This document shows positions 1 through 11,749 of a DNA stretch of 64,000 bases, piece after piece. Each line of letters starts with the position of its first letter. Positions within the stretch are counted from its first letter, which is position 1. The position numbers and the translations under genes were made by a program. The notes beneath the pieces were generated by a model, which saw only the letters and a program-made list of their open reading frames with translations, did no database searches and was not told the DNA's origin. Source of the DNA: Aspidapion aeneum (Eukaryota; Arthropoda; Insecta; Coleoptera; Brentidae); the NCBI GenBank assembly GCA_963576565.1, contig OY755042.1, positions 992,001-1,056,000 on the forward strand, read 5' to 3'.

Positions 1-363
1 TCTCTTTCATCTGATTACCCCCATATTGCCCCTTTTGATTGTACTTACGTGCGAGGTATACTTGGCATCTCTGGCTAACACCAAAGGATAAAAATCAAGC
101 AAAAGCTAGAGTCTATCTGGCCCATGCCGCACACTACGAACGTAACACCAACACAACTTCTGAAAGCTGTAGCTGATAAAATGTGGTCGAAGCTGTCGGC
201 TGCTGAAGACTTTTACAGGGCCGTCCGCATGCGTCGCCTCATCATAGGACCTCCTCTTGACGTCTTCAAGAATTTTGATTTGTTGGGTGTTTTATTAAAA
301 TTTTTGTGTATGGGAATGTAGCTATATGTATAGCAAAGGCACACCTACTTTATTTATTGATAT
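1..363. other. Unassigned left edge
   Basis: No gene is recognised. Bases 75-270 are richer in G and C than their surroundings and are open for short stretches in two plus frames (65 codons from an ATG at 124, and another frame from about 75), but neither gives a recognisable family and the two frames conflict. It could be a fragment of a host exon or an old element. Confidence 0.3.
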
Positions 364-471
364 AGGTAGGGGAAAAGCGGGCAAAATGGGATACTTAATT
401 TTATAAGCTTATTACTCCTATTAAATGATTACCACTGCGTTCGTCATTTGGAATTAAGTTGGCTAGATATG

Positions 472-1670
472 TTATCTTTATGTTTTTATTTTTAGTTTCA
501 GCGATTTAGAACTCCATCATACTTTTTTAAAGTGGACTTTGCTCCATCTTACCCCGCATGCAGGGTAAAATGGGGTACTTAGTATCAATATTTTTATAAG
601 GCAAGTGTTATTTATCAAAATACTAAGCTTGAGTTTAAAATACTAATTTAAAAAATAAAAAGTTGTAATAAAAAATAATAATAGTATTTATAAAATTTAT
701 AAAGAATTACAGCGACCTATTCATCACTGTCGACTTTCCTACACGAGGGGACAATTGGGGCAAAATGGGGTATAGGTTACTAGGTATAACAAGGTACCCA
801 GTTTTACCCCCATGAAAATATCCCGTTTAACCACCAGTTAAATTCAAACAAAATAATACACCGTAAAAGGCTAATTTTACGGGCAACGCATTTAGTTATA
901 AATAGTACATAAACCCACTTAGACTTCTGAGCCCTGAAGGGGAGAAAAACTAGAGATATCCCAAAAAAAATAACCCCAAAATTAAATTCGCCCCGCCTGG
1001 GAAAACAGAGTCTATTAAACTAAAAAACAAAGGAAAAAATCGGCAACACGCTAGAAGCTTACCTTCTGTAATTCTGTAGCAGTCCCAAAATTTCACTGGC
1101 AGCCGCGGCCCTTTCTTGCGACTGGAATTTCGGTCTTCAACCCAAAAACACGTGTGACTTCTTTCAGTATTTTGTCGGAAGTGATTTCTTCATTCCCCTG
1201 TCACACACAGGGTGGCGTTTCAAACTCCCAGCGTGAGCGAAAAACGCGCATGATTTTACCAAAATGATCAGGTGATCAAAAAGAAAATAACTTTCAACAA
1301 AGAGAGAAATTATCACCTGATCGGAATTTTTCCCAAACAGGACTTTCTTTTTTGAAGGTTTTTGCAGAAAGCCCAAAAATATCAAAACAAACTTTAAGGT
1401 TAGGTTTTCCAAAAAATTCAAAATAAAACAATAAATAAAAATAACTGGCAGCATTAAACGCCACTAATTGTTCAATGTGAACAAAATTTTTAAATCTGTA
1501 AAAAATGTACTTACAAAATGCGCAAGCTATTTTTACAATAAACAGCGCACAACATCACATGTTGAGCAAAAACCAACTTAAGGTCAGCCGACCGGCACCA
1601 ATTATCTTGCAGAGAGTTGAATCAGTCATGGTGATAAAACATCTGATATTATCAGGTTTTATTCTTTGGC
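472..1670 (+). repeat. Dispersed repeat family, copy A
   Basis: Long stretches match the sequence at 44978-46130 in the same orientation: 472-920 and about 1461-1670 here against 44978-45880 and 45880-46080 there. The family is marked by blocks such as GGCAAAATGGGGTA near its ends and by similar blocks near 364 and 2510. This copy carries about 540 bp (921-1460) absent from copy B. The terminal style recalls pogo/Tigger-type DNA elements but I cannot assign it. The extra 540 bp is relatively GC-rich at 1065-1125 and ends on the minus strand in a good donor (GAAG/GTAAGC). Confidence 0.6.
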
Positions 1671-2252
1671 AGTTTACCTAAAACTTCGATATTGTCGGGT
1701 ATGATTTTATTTTAAATCGAACCCTTAAACGAGGGTACCGTAGTAGATCTCTTATGTGAATAAAATAAATATGAAACAGTTTTAAAAACGTTACAAACTT
1801 TAATGAATACAAAATAAAACTCTGTTGCAATTTACAAATTGTTACAAGACTTTTCTTATGACCTATAAAACAAACAAGACCCAAAATATTAAAATAAAAC
1901 TTTAACTTACCAACATAACAAACTTCAAAATATTCTTTAAATATAAAAATCTTATGTTTCTTTACTGACAATTAATTTTAGAGGTTTTAGTTAAATTCAA
2001 CAAAACTTAGAATGTAAAACTACCGACTTGTCTCCTCAAAGTTTGGGTTTTTATAAAGGTTGTTTGAACCTAAATAATCCATTATCCCCTCTTTGAAGAG
2101 TTTGGAGGAACCAAGTCAGTGGCGTTGCTGATAATCCTAAAATTTACTTTACATTCTAGCTAATGAGCTAAACAAGATAAGCTAAACAAAAACAGAGATA
2201 AAATACATTTTATAGACAACATTTTCTTATCTCACAGTTTTTCCATGTCCAA

Positions 2253-2419
2253 TCACTTTAAAGGGAAAACCCTCTCACTACTTGCTGTATCCCCACGCTC
2301 AACCATTACGACTCCCACTCTAGACTTTTCAATAGTTTTTCTCGCCATAACCATCTGCTGTGTGGTAGGCGGCAACCAAATGTTTTCTATTTTGGAGGGA
2401 GGCGGAACCACTTTCTCAT
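2253..2419 (-). CDS. Candidate terminal exon, unknown protein
   Basis: On the minus strand 55 codons are open from just after an acceptor-like TTAAG (2420-2424) to a TGA at 2253-2255. The reading is proline-rich at first (VVPPPSK), then WLPPTTQQMV and a mixed charged tail ending in FPLK. An in-frame stop lies directly upstream of the acceptor, which is what an exon would show. However, an overlapping plus-strand frame is also open over the same interval, the polypyrimidine tract is weak, and the exon sits among repeats. I do not recognise the family. It could belong to an eroded DNA transposon rather than a host gene. Confidence 0.25.
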
Positions 2420-2829
2420 CTTAACAGAACCATAATTGTGTTTGTCGCTTTTCCAAGATGGTTTCGTACAGTGGCACAGTCAGGGGTTATTTGCATTCCT
2501 GACAATATACCGTTTTACCCCCGTACCCCATTTTGCCCCCTGCCCACAGGCATCTAGAGCGCCTATTTTAAGATTTAGAATATTTAAACAAATAACCGGT
2601 AAAATAAGATGGTCTAAAATTTATTTCGTAAATGTCCAAAATTAACCAATTATTTTTCATGTCGTTCATTTTCCTAAATTCGTTGACTACTTTTTAATGT
2701 TTTTTTTCGATTCTGTTAAAAATTCTCTAAACAACACAATAGAAATCACAAAATTCCACCCATCAGTTTTCGAGATGTTACGTCAAACATTTTTGGAAAA
2801 ATTTATCATAACAAAAACATAGTATTCCC

Positions 2830-3185
2830 ATACTTTCAAAATCAAAGGTTCTTACTAGTTTGGAAATGTTTTTTTAAACTTTGCTATTACAGCCAAACTT
2901 CTTTATGTTTAATGTAGTACTGTGTCTAAGAGTTATTTGCAGCCGTAATAGCCAAGTTTCGAAAAACATTTCGAAACTAGTAAGAACCTGTTATTTTGAA
3001 ATTTGTTTTGGAGAACTTGACTTTACTTTTATCTCAATTCTTTTTACGGAATACCATTTTCGGGTAACTTGGCTTTTTTTTGCATGAAATGTTTGTGTTA
3101 TGATTTCACTCCTTTTTTAAAGGATTTGGAAAATATTCAAGTTTTAAAGTAGTAAAATATGCGAAATATTGTTTAAAACTTTTGC
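2830..3185. repeat. Fold-back element, family F1 copy 1
   Basis: Two arms (about 2837-2895 and 2945-3003), each containing GGTTCTTACTAGTTTGGAAA or its complement, face each other around a short centre. Sequence to about 3185, including AAAGGATTTGGAAAATATT, is shared with the copy at 27005-27455, which preserves longer arms. It is non-coding; the short open frame at 2881-3087 is incidental. Confidence 0.7.
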
Positions 3186-3524
3186 AATGACTGAATTTTT
3201 TCCCATGGTTTTATTATTATTTATATCAGCCTACCTACCGTGTGTTTTTGTTGACAAATAAAGAAATTCTCGGACTTTTTCTACTCTAACGGAAAAAGTA
3301 AAGTTTTAAGACCTTGAACAGTTAGATTTCATCTCAAATCTAATTAAAAAAAACTGACCAAATACAAAGAAACAAAAACAGCGGTTAAAATCTCAAAAAT
3401 ATTCGGTAGAAAAGCCATGCAAGTCGCGTTTTAAAATTCGTGTAGAAAAGGCGTGAATCTAATGTGATTTTAACGTTTATAAAAATCACTTGAAACTAAC
3501 GTAAAAACATTGCTGTTTAAATAA

Positions 3525-3990
3525 ATTGGTAAAAAAATTTTTTTAAGTCACAAGCTTTTATAAAATTCACTAAAAATTAAAAAATAATTTTCAACATTCT
3601 AATATTATCATAATAATAAAAGCGATGGCCGACTGATGGAAATTTTGACGATGTTAGCACGATAAGATATCCGTATCAATTAAATATCACTATTTGCAAG
3701 AATCAATCCAGCAGAAAAATGCAGAGGTATCAAACCCACCTAACCCGATCCAAGATACCCCAGCATTTTTGTGACATAGGTATGGCAATGGCATAACATT
3801 GCGGCACATCAAACATATCTTTAATGACCTGCTATGCTGAATATTCTTTAAGTGTTTAGATCACAAATTTAGATTAATTTATGCTTTGATTTGCGGCCAT
3901 CGCTTTTATTATTATGATAATATTAGAATGTTTAGAATTTTTAGTGAATTTTATAAAGGCTTGTGACTTAAAAAAAAATTTACCAATTTA
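3525..3990. repeat. MITE-like element with ~100-bp inverted repeats
   Basis: The left arm at about 3525-3630 ends in AATAAAAGCGATGGCCG, and its complement occupies about 3893-3990. Both arms contain the block AAGTCACAAGCTTTTATAAA. The interior is unrelated non-coding sequence. A solo arm of the same family lies at 46650-46745. No coding capacity is seen, so it depends on another element's transposase if mobile. Confidence 0.75.
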
Positions 3991-4137
3991 TTTTCTACTT
4001 TTTAGTCTCAGCTATCTACTCTATTAAATGAAAATATTTGTTCAATAACAGAACAGAAGAGTTTATTCTAGATTATAATGAAATCGCTGATCGCGAGTTG
4101 TTTGGAAACTCATTTTTCTATTGGGGGAAGGAGAGAG

Positions 4138-4440
4138 TTGGGGTTGAGGTAGAAATATATTTTTTGTTTGGGCTGTATTGGATATTTTTTTCTTATTGTT
4201 GTATTATCATCGGACCACTATATGTATACCAAATTTATCCAAATCGGATAACGGGAAGTGTGTCAAAAACAAATTTTTCTATAGAAGGGGTGGGGGTAGG
4301 GGTGGGAGAATATTTTTTTCTTAATGTTGTAATGTCATGGGACCACTATGTGTGTGCCAAATTTCATCCAAATCGGATAATGGGAAGTGTGTCGAAAAAG
4401 CTTCACAAGATTTGATAGATAGTTAGTAAGTTAGATAGTT
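4138..4440 (+). repeat. Direct repeat of a CCAAATC-GGA module
   Basis: A module reading GGACCACTATGTGTGTGCC, then CAAATTTCATCCAAATCGGA and GGGAAGTGTGTC, occurs twice, about 125 bp apart. Related 'caaatttcat-aaatcgg' phrases occur in the hairpin-ended repeats at 19196, 42068 and 47196. The 125-codon open frame across it simply follows the repeat and has no protein family look. Confidence 0.5.
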
Positions 4441-4988
4441 AGACAGAACATCTGAAGCTAAATAAAATCTTGTAAAAAGTAGATGCTTTTAATAAAATTT
4501 GAAAGGGACTGCTTTTATATGACGTTAATAATTTGTCAATTACGTGATTTGATGTTGACAAAATCGGGGTTAATTTTAATTTTTGATTTAAATTTAAGAA
4601 AATTCTTTGTATTTTGGACAAAGCCATAAACTTGTGTAGACGTAGCCGCTTAAGGCCTTCACACACACAATTTACGTAATCCGTAGCATGGCGCATAGCG
4701 GGCTTTCAACCAATCAGCGATCGAATAGCAGCGGCCATATTGGATTTACGTCAGAAAAGTCCATAAGGTTGAACTTCTTACGCGTTATGTTTTTTTGTGT
4801 GTGATCGGCTATACTTGGCGTTTTTTAAACAAATTAATACGTCTTTTTCCTAAGGTAACTGATAATGGGTGTTTTTCGGCTTAGAAAAGAGATGGCGCGG
4901 AGAGCACTCATTATCAGTAACCTAAATTTATCCAAGCCATACGTTTGGGTTCATTTGAAATCCAATATGCTGGCACGCTGGTAGCAAT

Positions 4989-5058
4989 TAGAGTCCCTGT
5001 ATGTTGACATATTTGGATATATTAATATATCCAAATATGTCAACATACAGGGACTCTA
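4989..5058. repeat. Perfect 70-bp palindrome
   Basis: Thirty-five bases, beginning TAGAGTCCCTGTATGTTGAC, are followed with no spacer by their exact reverse complement; the centre lies between 5023 and 5024. Pairing checked base by base is perfect from 4989/5058 inward and fails at the next position out. A diverged single arm occurs at about 34466-34495. A spacer-free perfect palindrome suggests a recent inversion or hairpin-mediated origin. Confidence 0.95.
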
Positions 5059-6117
5059 GTAACAGTTAGTTTAGAGGCCCTTTCCTTAAGTTTTCCATTT
5101 TTATTAAAAAATATTGCAAAAACTTTGAAAAATATGTTTTGTTTTGTGTAAACATAACCTAAAACTTGCCTAAAAGGTTGCAATACGCATGCAAACTGAC
5201 ACGCTAGATCCTCCACTTTGTGTACGTCACATCCGGGGCTGATTTTTTTTTGATGGTCACATCATGACACAGCTGATTGTCTTTAAAATTATGAAGTTGG
5301 GATGACGGTTCATGAATATTTAATTTTTTTTTTATATAAAGCCGGTTTTGAGATTGTTTTTACTATATTATTGCAGAACAATTTTTTTAAAATGTATAGT
5401 AATCCTTAATTTTTCAGAGCCGCTTCATTAGCTCACACAAAAATTAAATTTAAAACAGAAGCGAATGTGACAAACACAGATGACAAAGTCAAATACCTGT
5501 CAAATATAACAGTTGGCATGCGATATATGCTAAATCTTGAACATTTTAACTTTTTAATCATCTTGCATCCTCACAAAAGTTTGGCAGAATATCAGGATGG
5601 TGTCTGAGAATATTTCACTGAAATTTCGCGGAAATCTGTAGTGCCATTTTGAAAATATCCTAAAAAAACGTCTGACATCCCATAAGACCCAACGTAAAAG
5701 TCAGCCCCCAGAGAACAGCTGGCCTATATATTTTTGTTGGCCTTAGATTAATATAAATGGCCAAATCCGTGACGACCACTGTGTTAGAGTGCGACTTGTC
5801 CAGCGAAAAAATGCAGCTTTAGAACTTTTAGTATGTCCAATAGAACCACCAATGCTAGTCGCAGCTTTATCTTATTTTGTACCCAATTTTTGCCTTTTTT
5901 ATAGTTAAATCAAAAACAGGACTATTTTATATTATTATATAAAAAATATATTTTTAGTTTAAGTACAAATAAGTATCAGATCTAAATACATTTTGCCTTT
6001 TTACCAAAAGAAAATATTACAGATATAAATCTTATTGTAGGTATTGCATTTAACCTTATTTTTATTAACACAACAAAATGAAATTTTACAGTGTTATAAT
6101 ATTGGGGGTTATATTAG
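5059..6117. other. No gene seen
   Basis: AT-rich sequence without a credible open frame, RNA gene or clear repeat. The 3-kb stretch as a whole (5.1-8.9 kb) shows only the elements listed separately. Confidence 0.5.
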
Positions 6118-6505
6118 AGACTTATTGCAATAAAGCCAGGCTAACAAGCAGGATTAGCTTCAGCGCTTAATGTGTTTATTTATTCATTAAAACAAAAATT
6201 GTACTATTTATATTGTCTATCAATTTGGATAAATAAACCTATTATTTATTTATTTATTTAACAGTTCCGGGCAGAATTTTGACCGAATCACATTGTAAGA
6301 TCAGCTGTGATGTTCCAATACAAGGGCTTTGTTTACTATAAGAACCGGATTTATTACGATCTTCCTTTACTAAAGAACAATAAATTATTTCATTTTAAAT
6401 TCGACTTTTGTATGTCAATTTTGAAAGATCAACTTTCAGTTTGCAATGTAAAACTGTCAGTATACTGCCCGACACTATTACTGCCTGGCTTGATTGCAAT
6501 AAGTT
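6118..6505. repeat. MITE-like element, family F2 copy 1
   Basis: Terminal inverted repeats read GACTTATTGCAATAAAGCCA at the left and the complement TGGCTTGATTGCAATAAGTTC at 6485-6505. The same layout and related interior (CACTATTTATTCCGGTTCAT-type blocks) recur at 54422-54700. The 73-codon frame at 6307-6528 is incidental. Confidence 0.7.
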
Positions 6506-7239
6506 CATTTCTATTATTGTTATATTAATATACCGCACGAAAATAGATCAGTTTTAAACGGAAGACTTCAAACTGCACCGAACCCCCGAATATTTATTTT
6601 TAGATATCTCTTTAGGTCTTGGGAATGCTAAAAACAAACTTTTTTGTTTAATTTTTTCTCAAATTCATAGTTCTTTTAATTAAATAAATTCATTGAATTA
6701 AAACAATTAGCCACGTGATTCAAAACAGGCGGTCTACCAATCAGCAGCGAGTGACGTCACAAAACAGTAAACGCCTCGAACGAACCTATTTTCTGTGTTA
6801 TTTTCTTATAGATAGTAATGTTTGCTTTGGTTTAAAGTGCGAATTATCGTCCTAAATTAGATTTTATTTTGTTTTTTTGCTTATAAAAAACATTTTCAAT
6901 GGAAAAGAGATTATGCAAAGCGATAGCTCCAAGTTGCCAATGCTGAATTCCTTTATGGCGGCAGGCTTCTTTGCCCAACAGTGATTTTTGTTCTGCGGAA
7001 TTTAGAAACGTTAAAATGTTGATGTAAGTATTCGATGAGTTGTTTTGTATATAACTGAAAGTTTTTTTACGATATTCTTCGCCTACTTTTACTCATTTAG
7101 ATTTTGTGGTTAGGTTATATGTTTTGCTTTTTTGTTTAATATGCCACTTACAATAGATTCATTATATGAACAAAAATAAACATCATGTAATAAACCGAGG
7201 CGGGGACAGGTAGGCAAAACGACCAGCAATACTTGAAGG

Positions 7240-7400
7240 ACTGCATAGGTTACACTGCATAGTCCTGCATAGGTACTGCCTAATCCTGCCTATGCACTGC
7301 CTAGTCTTGCATATGTACTGTTCAGTCCAAAATTTAGCCTGCATGTGCACTGCCTAATCCTGCATTTAGAGGTACTCCATAGTCCTGCCTAGCACCGCTT
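7240..7400 (+). repeat. Short degenerate minisatellite
   Basis: About seven imperfect copies of a roughly 22-bp unit of the form CTGCCTAGTCCTGCATAGGT lie in tandem. Flanking sequence from 7401 to 8985 holds no recognisable gene. Confidence 0.7.
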
Positions 7401-8985
7401 AAAAATTTGTATACCTTTCTGCCTATTATAGTAGTTCACCCCTTGTAATAAACATAACCTCAAATATTTCATCCTCATTTACGAAATAGTTATATATATT
7501 ATAGACAACGTGAGAAAAATTAATAGAAACAATTTAGTTATACTCACAACAAAGTGATCTTTACAAATGTAAAGTGAAGATGTATTAGATAAGGCCCTTG
7601 GGTCTCTTCGAGCAAGTTCTAGCCACTTTTTCCGTTCTTTTACTGCTGTAAGCACATGAATAAATAGTTTTTCAGTGGTTTTGTCCTAGTATTTGAACAC
7701 TGAGGACTTATAGGACATTTTTTTACATAAAAAACAGTAAAAACACAGACGAAAAACAAATAAACACTTGAATCAGTCCGCGAGTTTACTGCGCTGTGAC
7801 GTCATTGCAACGCCATGCTAGAAATGAGCGTTTTAGCGACAAATTCAAATCGGAAATTAGAAAACTTGATTTTAAATGTAGTCAGGATAAAATATACTAT
7901 TTTAATAATTTTGCGTAGGAAATTAGGGATTTATGATCATTCTAAACTCTTTTCTAAAATTTTTCAAATACCCTATTAAAGAATTCATACACTGGTCAAT
8001 CAGATTCGTTCATAATCATAATGATTTCCCATTTGTAACGTGATAAACACAAAAACAATGGGCACTAAAATGTTGTAGACAAACCAGGTAGTGGTGGGGT
8101 AAATACCGCGGATATTTTTTCTGTTGGCAACTTTGATCACAGGGTCGTAACTAATAAATACTACGGGAGTGTTTGATTTGAAAGAAGTTCAAGACTACAT
8201 TTTTTGAGGAATTTTGGATCAACAGTGAATAGTACTACTAGTAAGCCAGAATAGCACTGATTTTTACCCCCAAAGGTGCGGACAGGAAAGCTAATTTAGT
8301 AAGGTTAGTGACCATTCCTAAATTAAGTAACGCTCAAGAGGGGAAGGTTTAGCCTTGCGTTACACTTAATGATTTTGTATGTATTTTTTCTTGAAAATGA
8401 GTTACGGAGGGGAGAGAGGAGTTAAAAATCCTACATTTTTGCATTATGTAATTTAAGAATGTCCCCTTAGGACTATGACTACTAATCTTGTCTAACGTAA
8501 TCTGCAGGTTAGGACAAGTTAGTCCAACAATATAGGTTGGGTTAGGTTTTAATAGTCCTAAAGGTAAATATCAACGCGTAACCTAACCTGAGGAGATTGA
8601 CTCGTAGTATCGTCTATCTTAATAAAAACTCGCAAAAAGTAGTTTTTTCTTACATTATTTTTCTTATTTATTCTCTGCCCTAATGCCACTCACACTCCTT
8701 TGTATAGTTTTCAAAATTTTGTCCAAATAATGCGACCTTTGGAGGTGGTATTACCGTAAAGTGTGACCGTATTAATTTTGTTCATAGATGCTTGTCAACC
8801 TTCCACATGCACGACGTGGGAGGGGGAGAGGAGGAAACAATTTACATAGGAGAAAAAAGCGACACATGCGCATTTGAACATATTGCACAAGATTTGCCTT
8901 TTATGCGCCAGTCATAAAACTAAAAGAAGGCTTGGCTCCGAGGGGTCATCGGCACCCTAAAATTTTGTACAGCGTCCAACAGGAC
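7401..8985. other. No gene seen
   Basis: Non-coding as far as can be read. Nothing beyond short open frames and simple AT-rich sequence is apparent. Confidence 0.45.
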
Positions 8986-8989
8986 TTGG

Positions 8990-9915
8990 GTCCTGTCGTG
9001 TACTGTTGGGTCCTGTTGAGTACTGTTGGGTACTGTCGTGTACTGTCGAGTACTGTTGGGTCCTGTTGAGTACTGTCGTGTAGTGTCAGTGGCGCACCCA
9101 GGAATGTGTCTTGGGGGGGGCCGACAGCTACGAAGCCGAAGCGCGCCCTCAAAAAACTTGGGACCAAAAAAAAAATCATGTCTTTTCGCAACTACGCCAC
9201 TGCTTGGGGTTGGGGGGGCCCCGAAGCCTCCTGATGTCAAATTTTAAGGTATTTTTCATGTTTTATCATCAAATATGTAGAAAATATATTAAAAAATCTA
9301 AGGCTTGGGGGGGCCCGGGCCCCGGCCCCCCCCCTTGGGTGCGCCCATGGTAGTGTCGAGTACTGTTGGGTCCTGTTGAGTACTGTTGGGTACTGTCGTG
9401 TACTGTCGAGTACTGTTGGGTCCTGTTGAGTACTGTTGGGTACTGTCGTGTACTGTCGAGTACTGTTGGGTCCTGTTGAGTACTGTTGGGTACTGTCGAG
9501 TACTGTTGGGTCCTGTTGAGTACTGTTGGGTACTGTCGTGTACTGTTGAGTACTGTTGGGTACTGTCGTGTACTGTCGAGTACTGTTGGGTCCTGTTGAG
9601 TACTGTTGGGTACTGTCGTGTACTGTCGAAGACTGTTGGGTCCTGTTGAGTACTGTTGGGTACTGTCGAGTACTGTTGGGTCCTGTTGAGTACTGTTGGG
9701 TACTGTCGTGTACTGTCGAATACTGTTGGGTCCTGTTGAGTACTGTTGGGTACTGTCGGGTACTGTCGAGTACTGTTGGGTCCTGTCGTTTACTGTTGAG
9801 TACTGTTGGGTACTGTCGTGTACTGTCGAGTACTGTTGGGTCCTGTTGAGTACTGTTGGGTACTGTCGTGTACTGTCGAGTACTGTTGGGTCCTGTCGTG
9901 GTACTGTCGGGTCCT
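8990..9915 (+). repeat. Minisatellite with 10-bp subunits and 50-bp higher-order unit
   Basis: The subunit is TACTGTYGDG. Five subunits make a 50-bp unit (TACTGTTGGG, TCCTGTTGAG, TACTGTTGGG, TACTGTCGTG, TACTGTCGAG) repeated with few changes from about 9350 to 9900, and less regularly at 8990-9086. The array is interrupted by a hAT-like element at 9087-9349. Because 10 is not divisible by 3 and the subunit has no stop in several frames, long open frames (up to 238 codons) appear on both strands; they are by-products of the repeat. Confidence 0.95.
9087..9349. mobile_element. Non-autonomous hAT-like element in the minisatellite
   Basis: The ends are CAGTGGCGCACCCA and TGGGTGCGCCCATG, a near-perfect inverted pair starting in CAG/CAT as in hAT elements. 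GTAGTGT flanks both sides (7 of an 8-bp duplication). The interior, with GGGCCGACAGCTACGAAG and a run of A after GGGACC, resembles the hAT-like element at 45259-45615 and the fragment at about 25031-25120. It inserted into the repeat array after the array existed, since array units lie on both sides. Confidence 0.8.
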
Positions 9916-10481
9916 GTTGTGAAATTTGTACAGTACTGTTGAAAGCTTGGCACCCAAAATACTAGCAGGTACGTGACTACGTTCTGCGTTTGACAGACGC
10001 AACTGACAGCAGCTGAGCATTATTATTAGGAAGAATAAGGTATCATATTCTAAGTGCGATACCGTGCAAATATTGTGTTCTTATTTGTGTTTCTGAGAAA
10101 CCTCTTTAAACACTTTATCCGATCTCTCAAATTGCTCAAAAATAATGAAATCCTAAAACGATTTTTCCATATAAACCTCTACCATAAAAAATTGTGAGTA
10201 CTAAAATTAAAGCTGTGACATCACAATTTCCCCTACTTTGGTTCAAAACAAAATGTGGAAATGCATGCAACAAGTTATCATTAATTTATTAACGAGAAAG
10301 CCTACTCAATATCGATGTATCGACCCAATCGTTTCGGAAACTTATAAAACCTAAGTTGAGGTACCTATGTTTTTTTCTATTTGATGCAATTTTCCTGTTA
10401 CTATTGACTGCTCTCATAAGAAAATACATTGAAGAAAATTGATAGTTTTGGAGACTATTGTAATTTTTGTTCAATACTACG

Positions 10482-10741
10482 ACTTATCTAAAATATGCTG
10501 ACGATAACGCTTAAATAACAGATAAGACAGAAGAACTGATAAAAATGCTGGAAGAACTGGATACAGCAGCTAAAAATAAAGGCTTGAGTATGAACTATAC
10601 TACACCTAAAATCATAACAAACACAGATGAAGATATCACGATCAAAATAAACCAAGAAAAAATAGAACAAGTAGAGGAATATAGGAAATCTGGTATTTCT
10701 GTCGAATTGGCGGCAAAGCCAACAAAATTATATTTTGACTA
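10482..10741 (+). pseudogene. RTE-type reverse transcriptase fragment, unit 1
   Basis: Codons read YADDNA, then after a stop EELIKMLEELDTAAKNKGLS and NTDEDITIKINQEKIEQVEEY. This is the segment of an RTE-clade non-LTR reverse transcriptase from the YADD catalytic box into the thumb. Homology to the RT ends at VEEY; the following codons read into the Orai 3' flank. A stop right after the YADD region and the missing remainder make it a relic. It looks closest to the ancestral RT among the four. Confidence 0.75.
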
Positions 10742-10890
10742 GTCATAAGGCAAAATTTGTCAATTTTTGTATGCATAGTAGCTTCACATACTATGCTGGA
10801 AAAATAAAAATTTGTAAATTAAAATAATGTATTAATTTAAAATGTAAAAATAAAACTTGGAATGACAGGTAATTTGCACACTTTTTAACT

Positions 10891-11199
10891 TTAAACAACA
10901 TGGATGTTATTAGCGACCGATTCACCGTTAAACCCTCTATTACCGGCCACATCCCCTATCTGGTCATTCATTTTCATCAACTCCTTCATACTGATTTCAT
11001 ACTTGTGAGCTACCAAAGAGCGGTAAAAATGCACAGCAAAAGCTAAAAACACGAAAAGAATGGGAACTAAAACGACACAGGCGGACCAAGCCGCAGTTCG
11101 GTTGATGTCATAAAATTTCAACCAACAAATTATCGCTATTTCCGCTAGAAATAAGATTAATCCGAGCAGCGTCGAGAAAGCCCACACAATTTCGATGTA
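10891..11199 (-). pseudogene. Orai: Partial Orai last exon, tandem copy 1
   Basis: This copy encodes the last 103 residues of Orai from the YIEI...WAF start of helix 3 through helix 4 to the C-terminal NNIHVV and stop. Only one residue (A to V in IEIAWAF) differs from the intact exon. Helix 3 keeps the glutamate of LFLAE. The part that codes helix 2 and the acceptor site are missing; upstream sequence is the linker, which stays open for about 29 codons in this copy only. It lies downstream of the real gene's stop and is probably not translated. Confidence 0.85.
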
Positions 11200-11325
11200 T
11201 CGATCCAAACTCTTCGGAAACTTATAAAACCTTAGTTGAGGTACCGATGTTTTTTCCTTTTTGATCCAATTTTTCTGTTAATCTTAACTGCTCTCATAAC
11301 AAAACACACATTGAATTGATAATTT

Positions 11326-11601
11326 TTGTTGAATACTGAAACTTATCTAAGATATGCTGACGATATCGCCTTAATAACAGATAAGAAGGAAGAACTGATA
11401 AAAATAGCGGAAGAACTGGATACAGCACCTAAAAATAAAGGCTTGCGTATGAACTACACTACACATAAAATCATAACAAACACAGATGAAGATATCATAA
11501 TCAGAATAAACCAAGAAAAAATAGAACAAGTAGAGGAATATAGGAAATCTGGTATTTTTGTCGAATTGGCGGCAAAGCCAACAAAATTATATTTTGACTA
11601 G
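11326..11601 (+). pseudogene. RTE-type reverse transcriptase fragment, unit 2
   Basis: An uninterrupted 91-codon frame begins near TYLRYADDIALITDKKEELI and continues through NTDEDIIIRINQEKIEQVEE before leaving RT homology. It contains the YADD box but lacks the palm motifs before it and the rest of the thumb, so it cannot be a working polymerase. It has the same boundaries as the other units, showing that it was amplified with them rather than inserted independently. Confidence 0.75.
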
Positions 11602-11749
11602 TCATAAGGCAAAATTTGTCAATTTTTGTATGCATAGTAGCTTCACATACTATGCTGGAAAGATAAAAATTTGTAAATTAAAATAATGTATTAAATTAAA
11701 ATGTAAAAATAAAACTTGGAATGACAGGTAATTTGCACACTTTTTAACT

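Noticed and set aside
9237..9953. 238-codon minus frame in the minisatellite
   Set aside because: It translates the 50-bp repeat. Open frames of similar length occur on the other strand and in other phases, so it follows from repeat composition.
10289..10474. Short minus frame beside the tandem array as a separate gene
   Set aside because: It is the eroded linker and 5' edge of the leftmost array unit.
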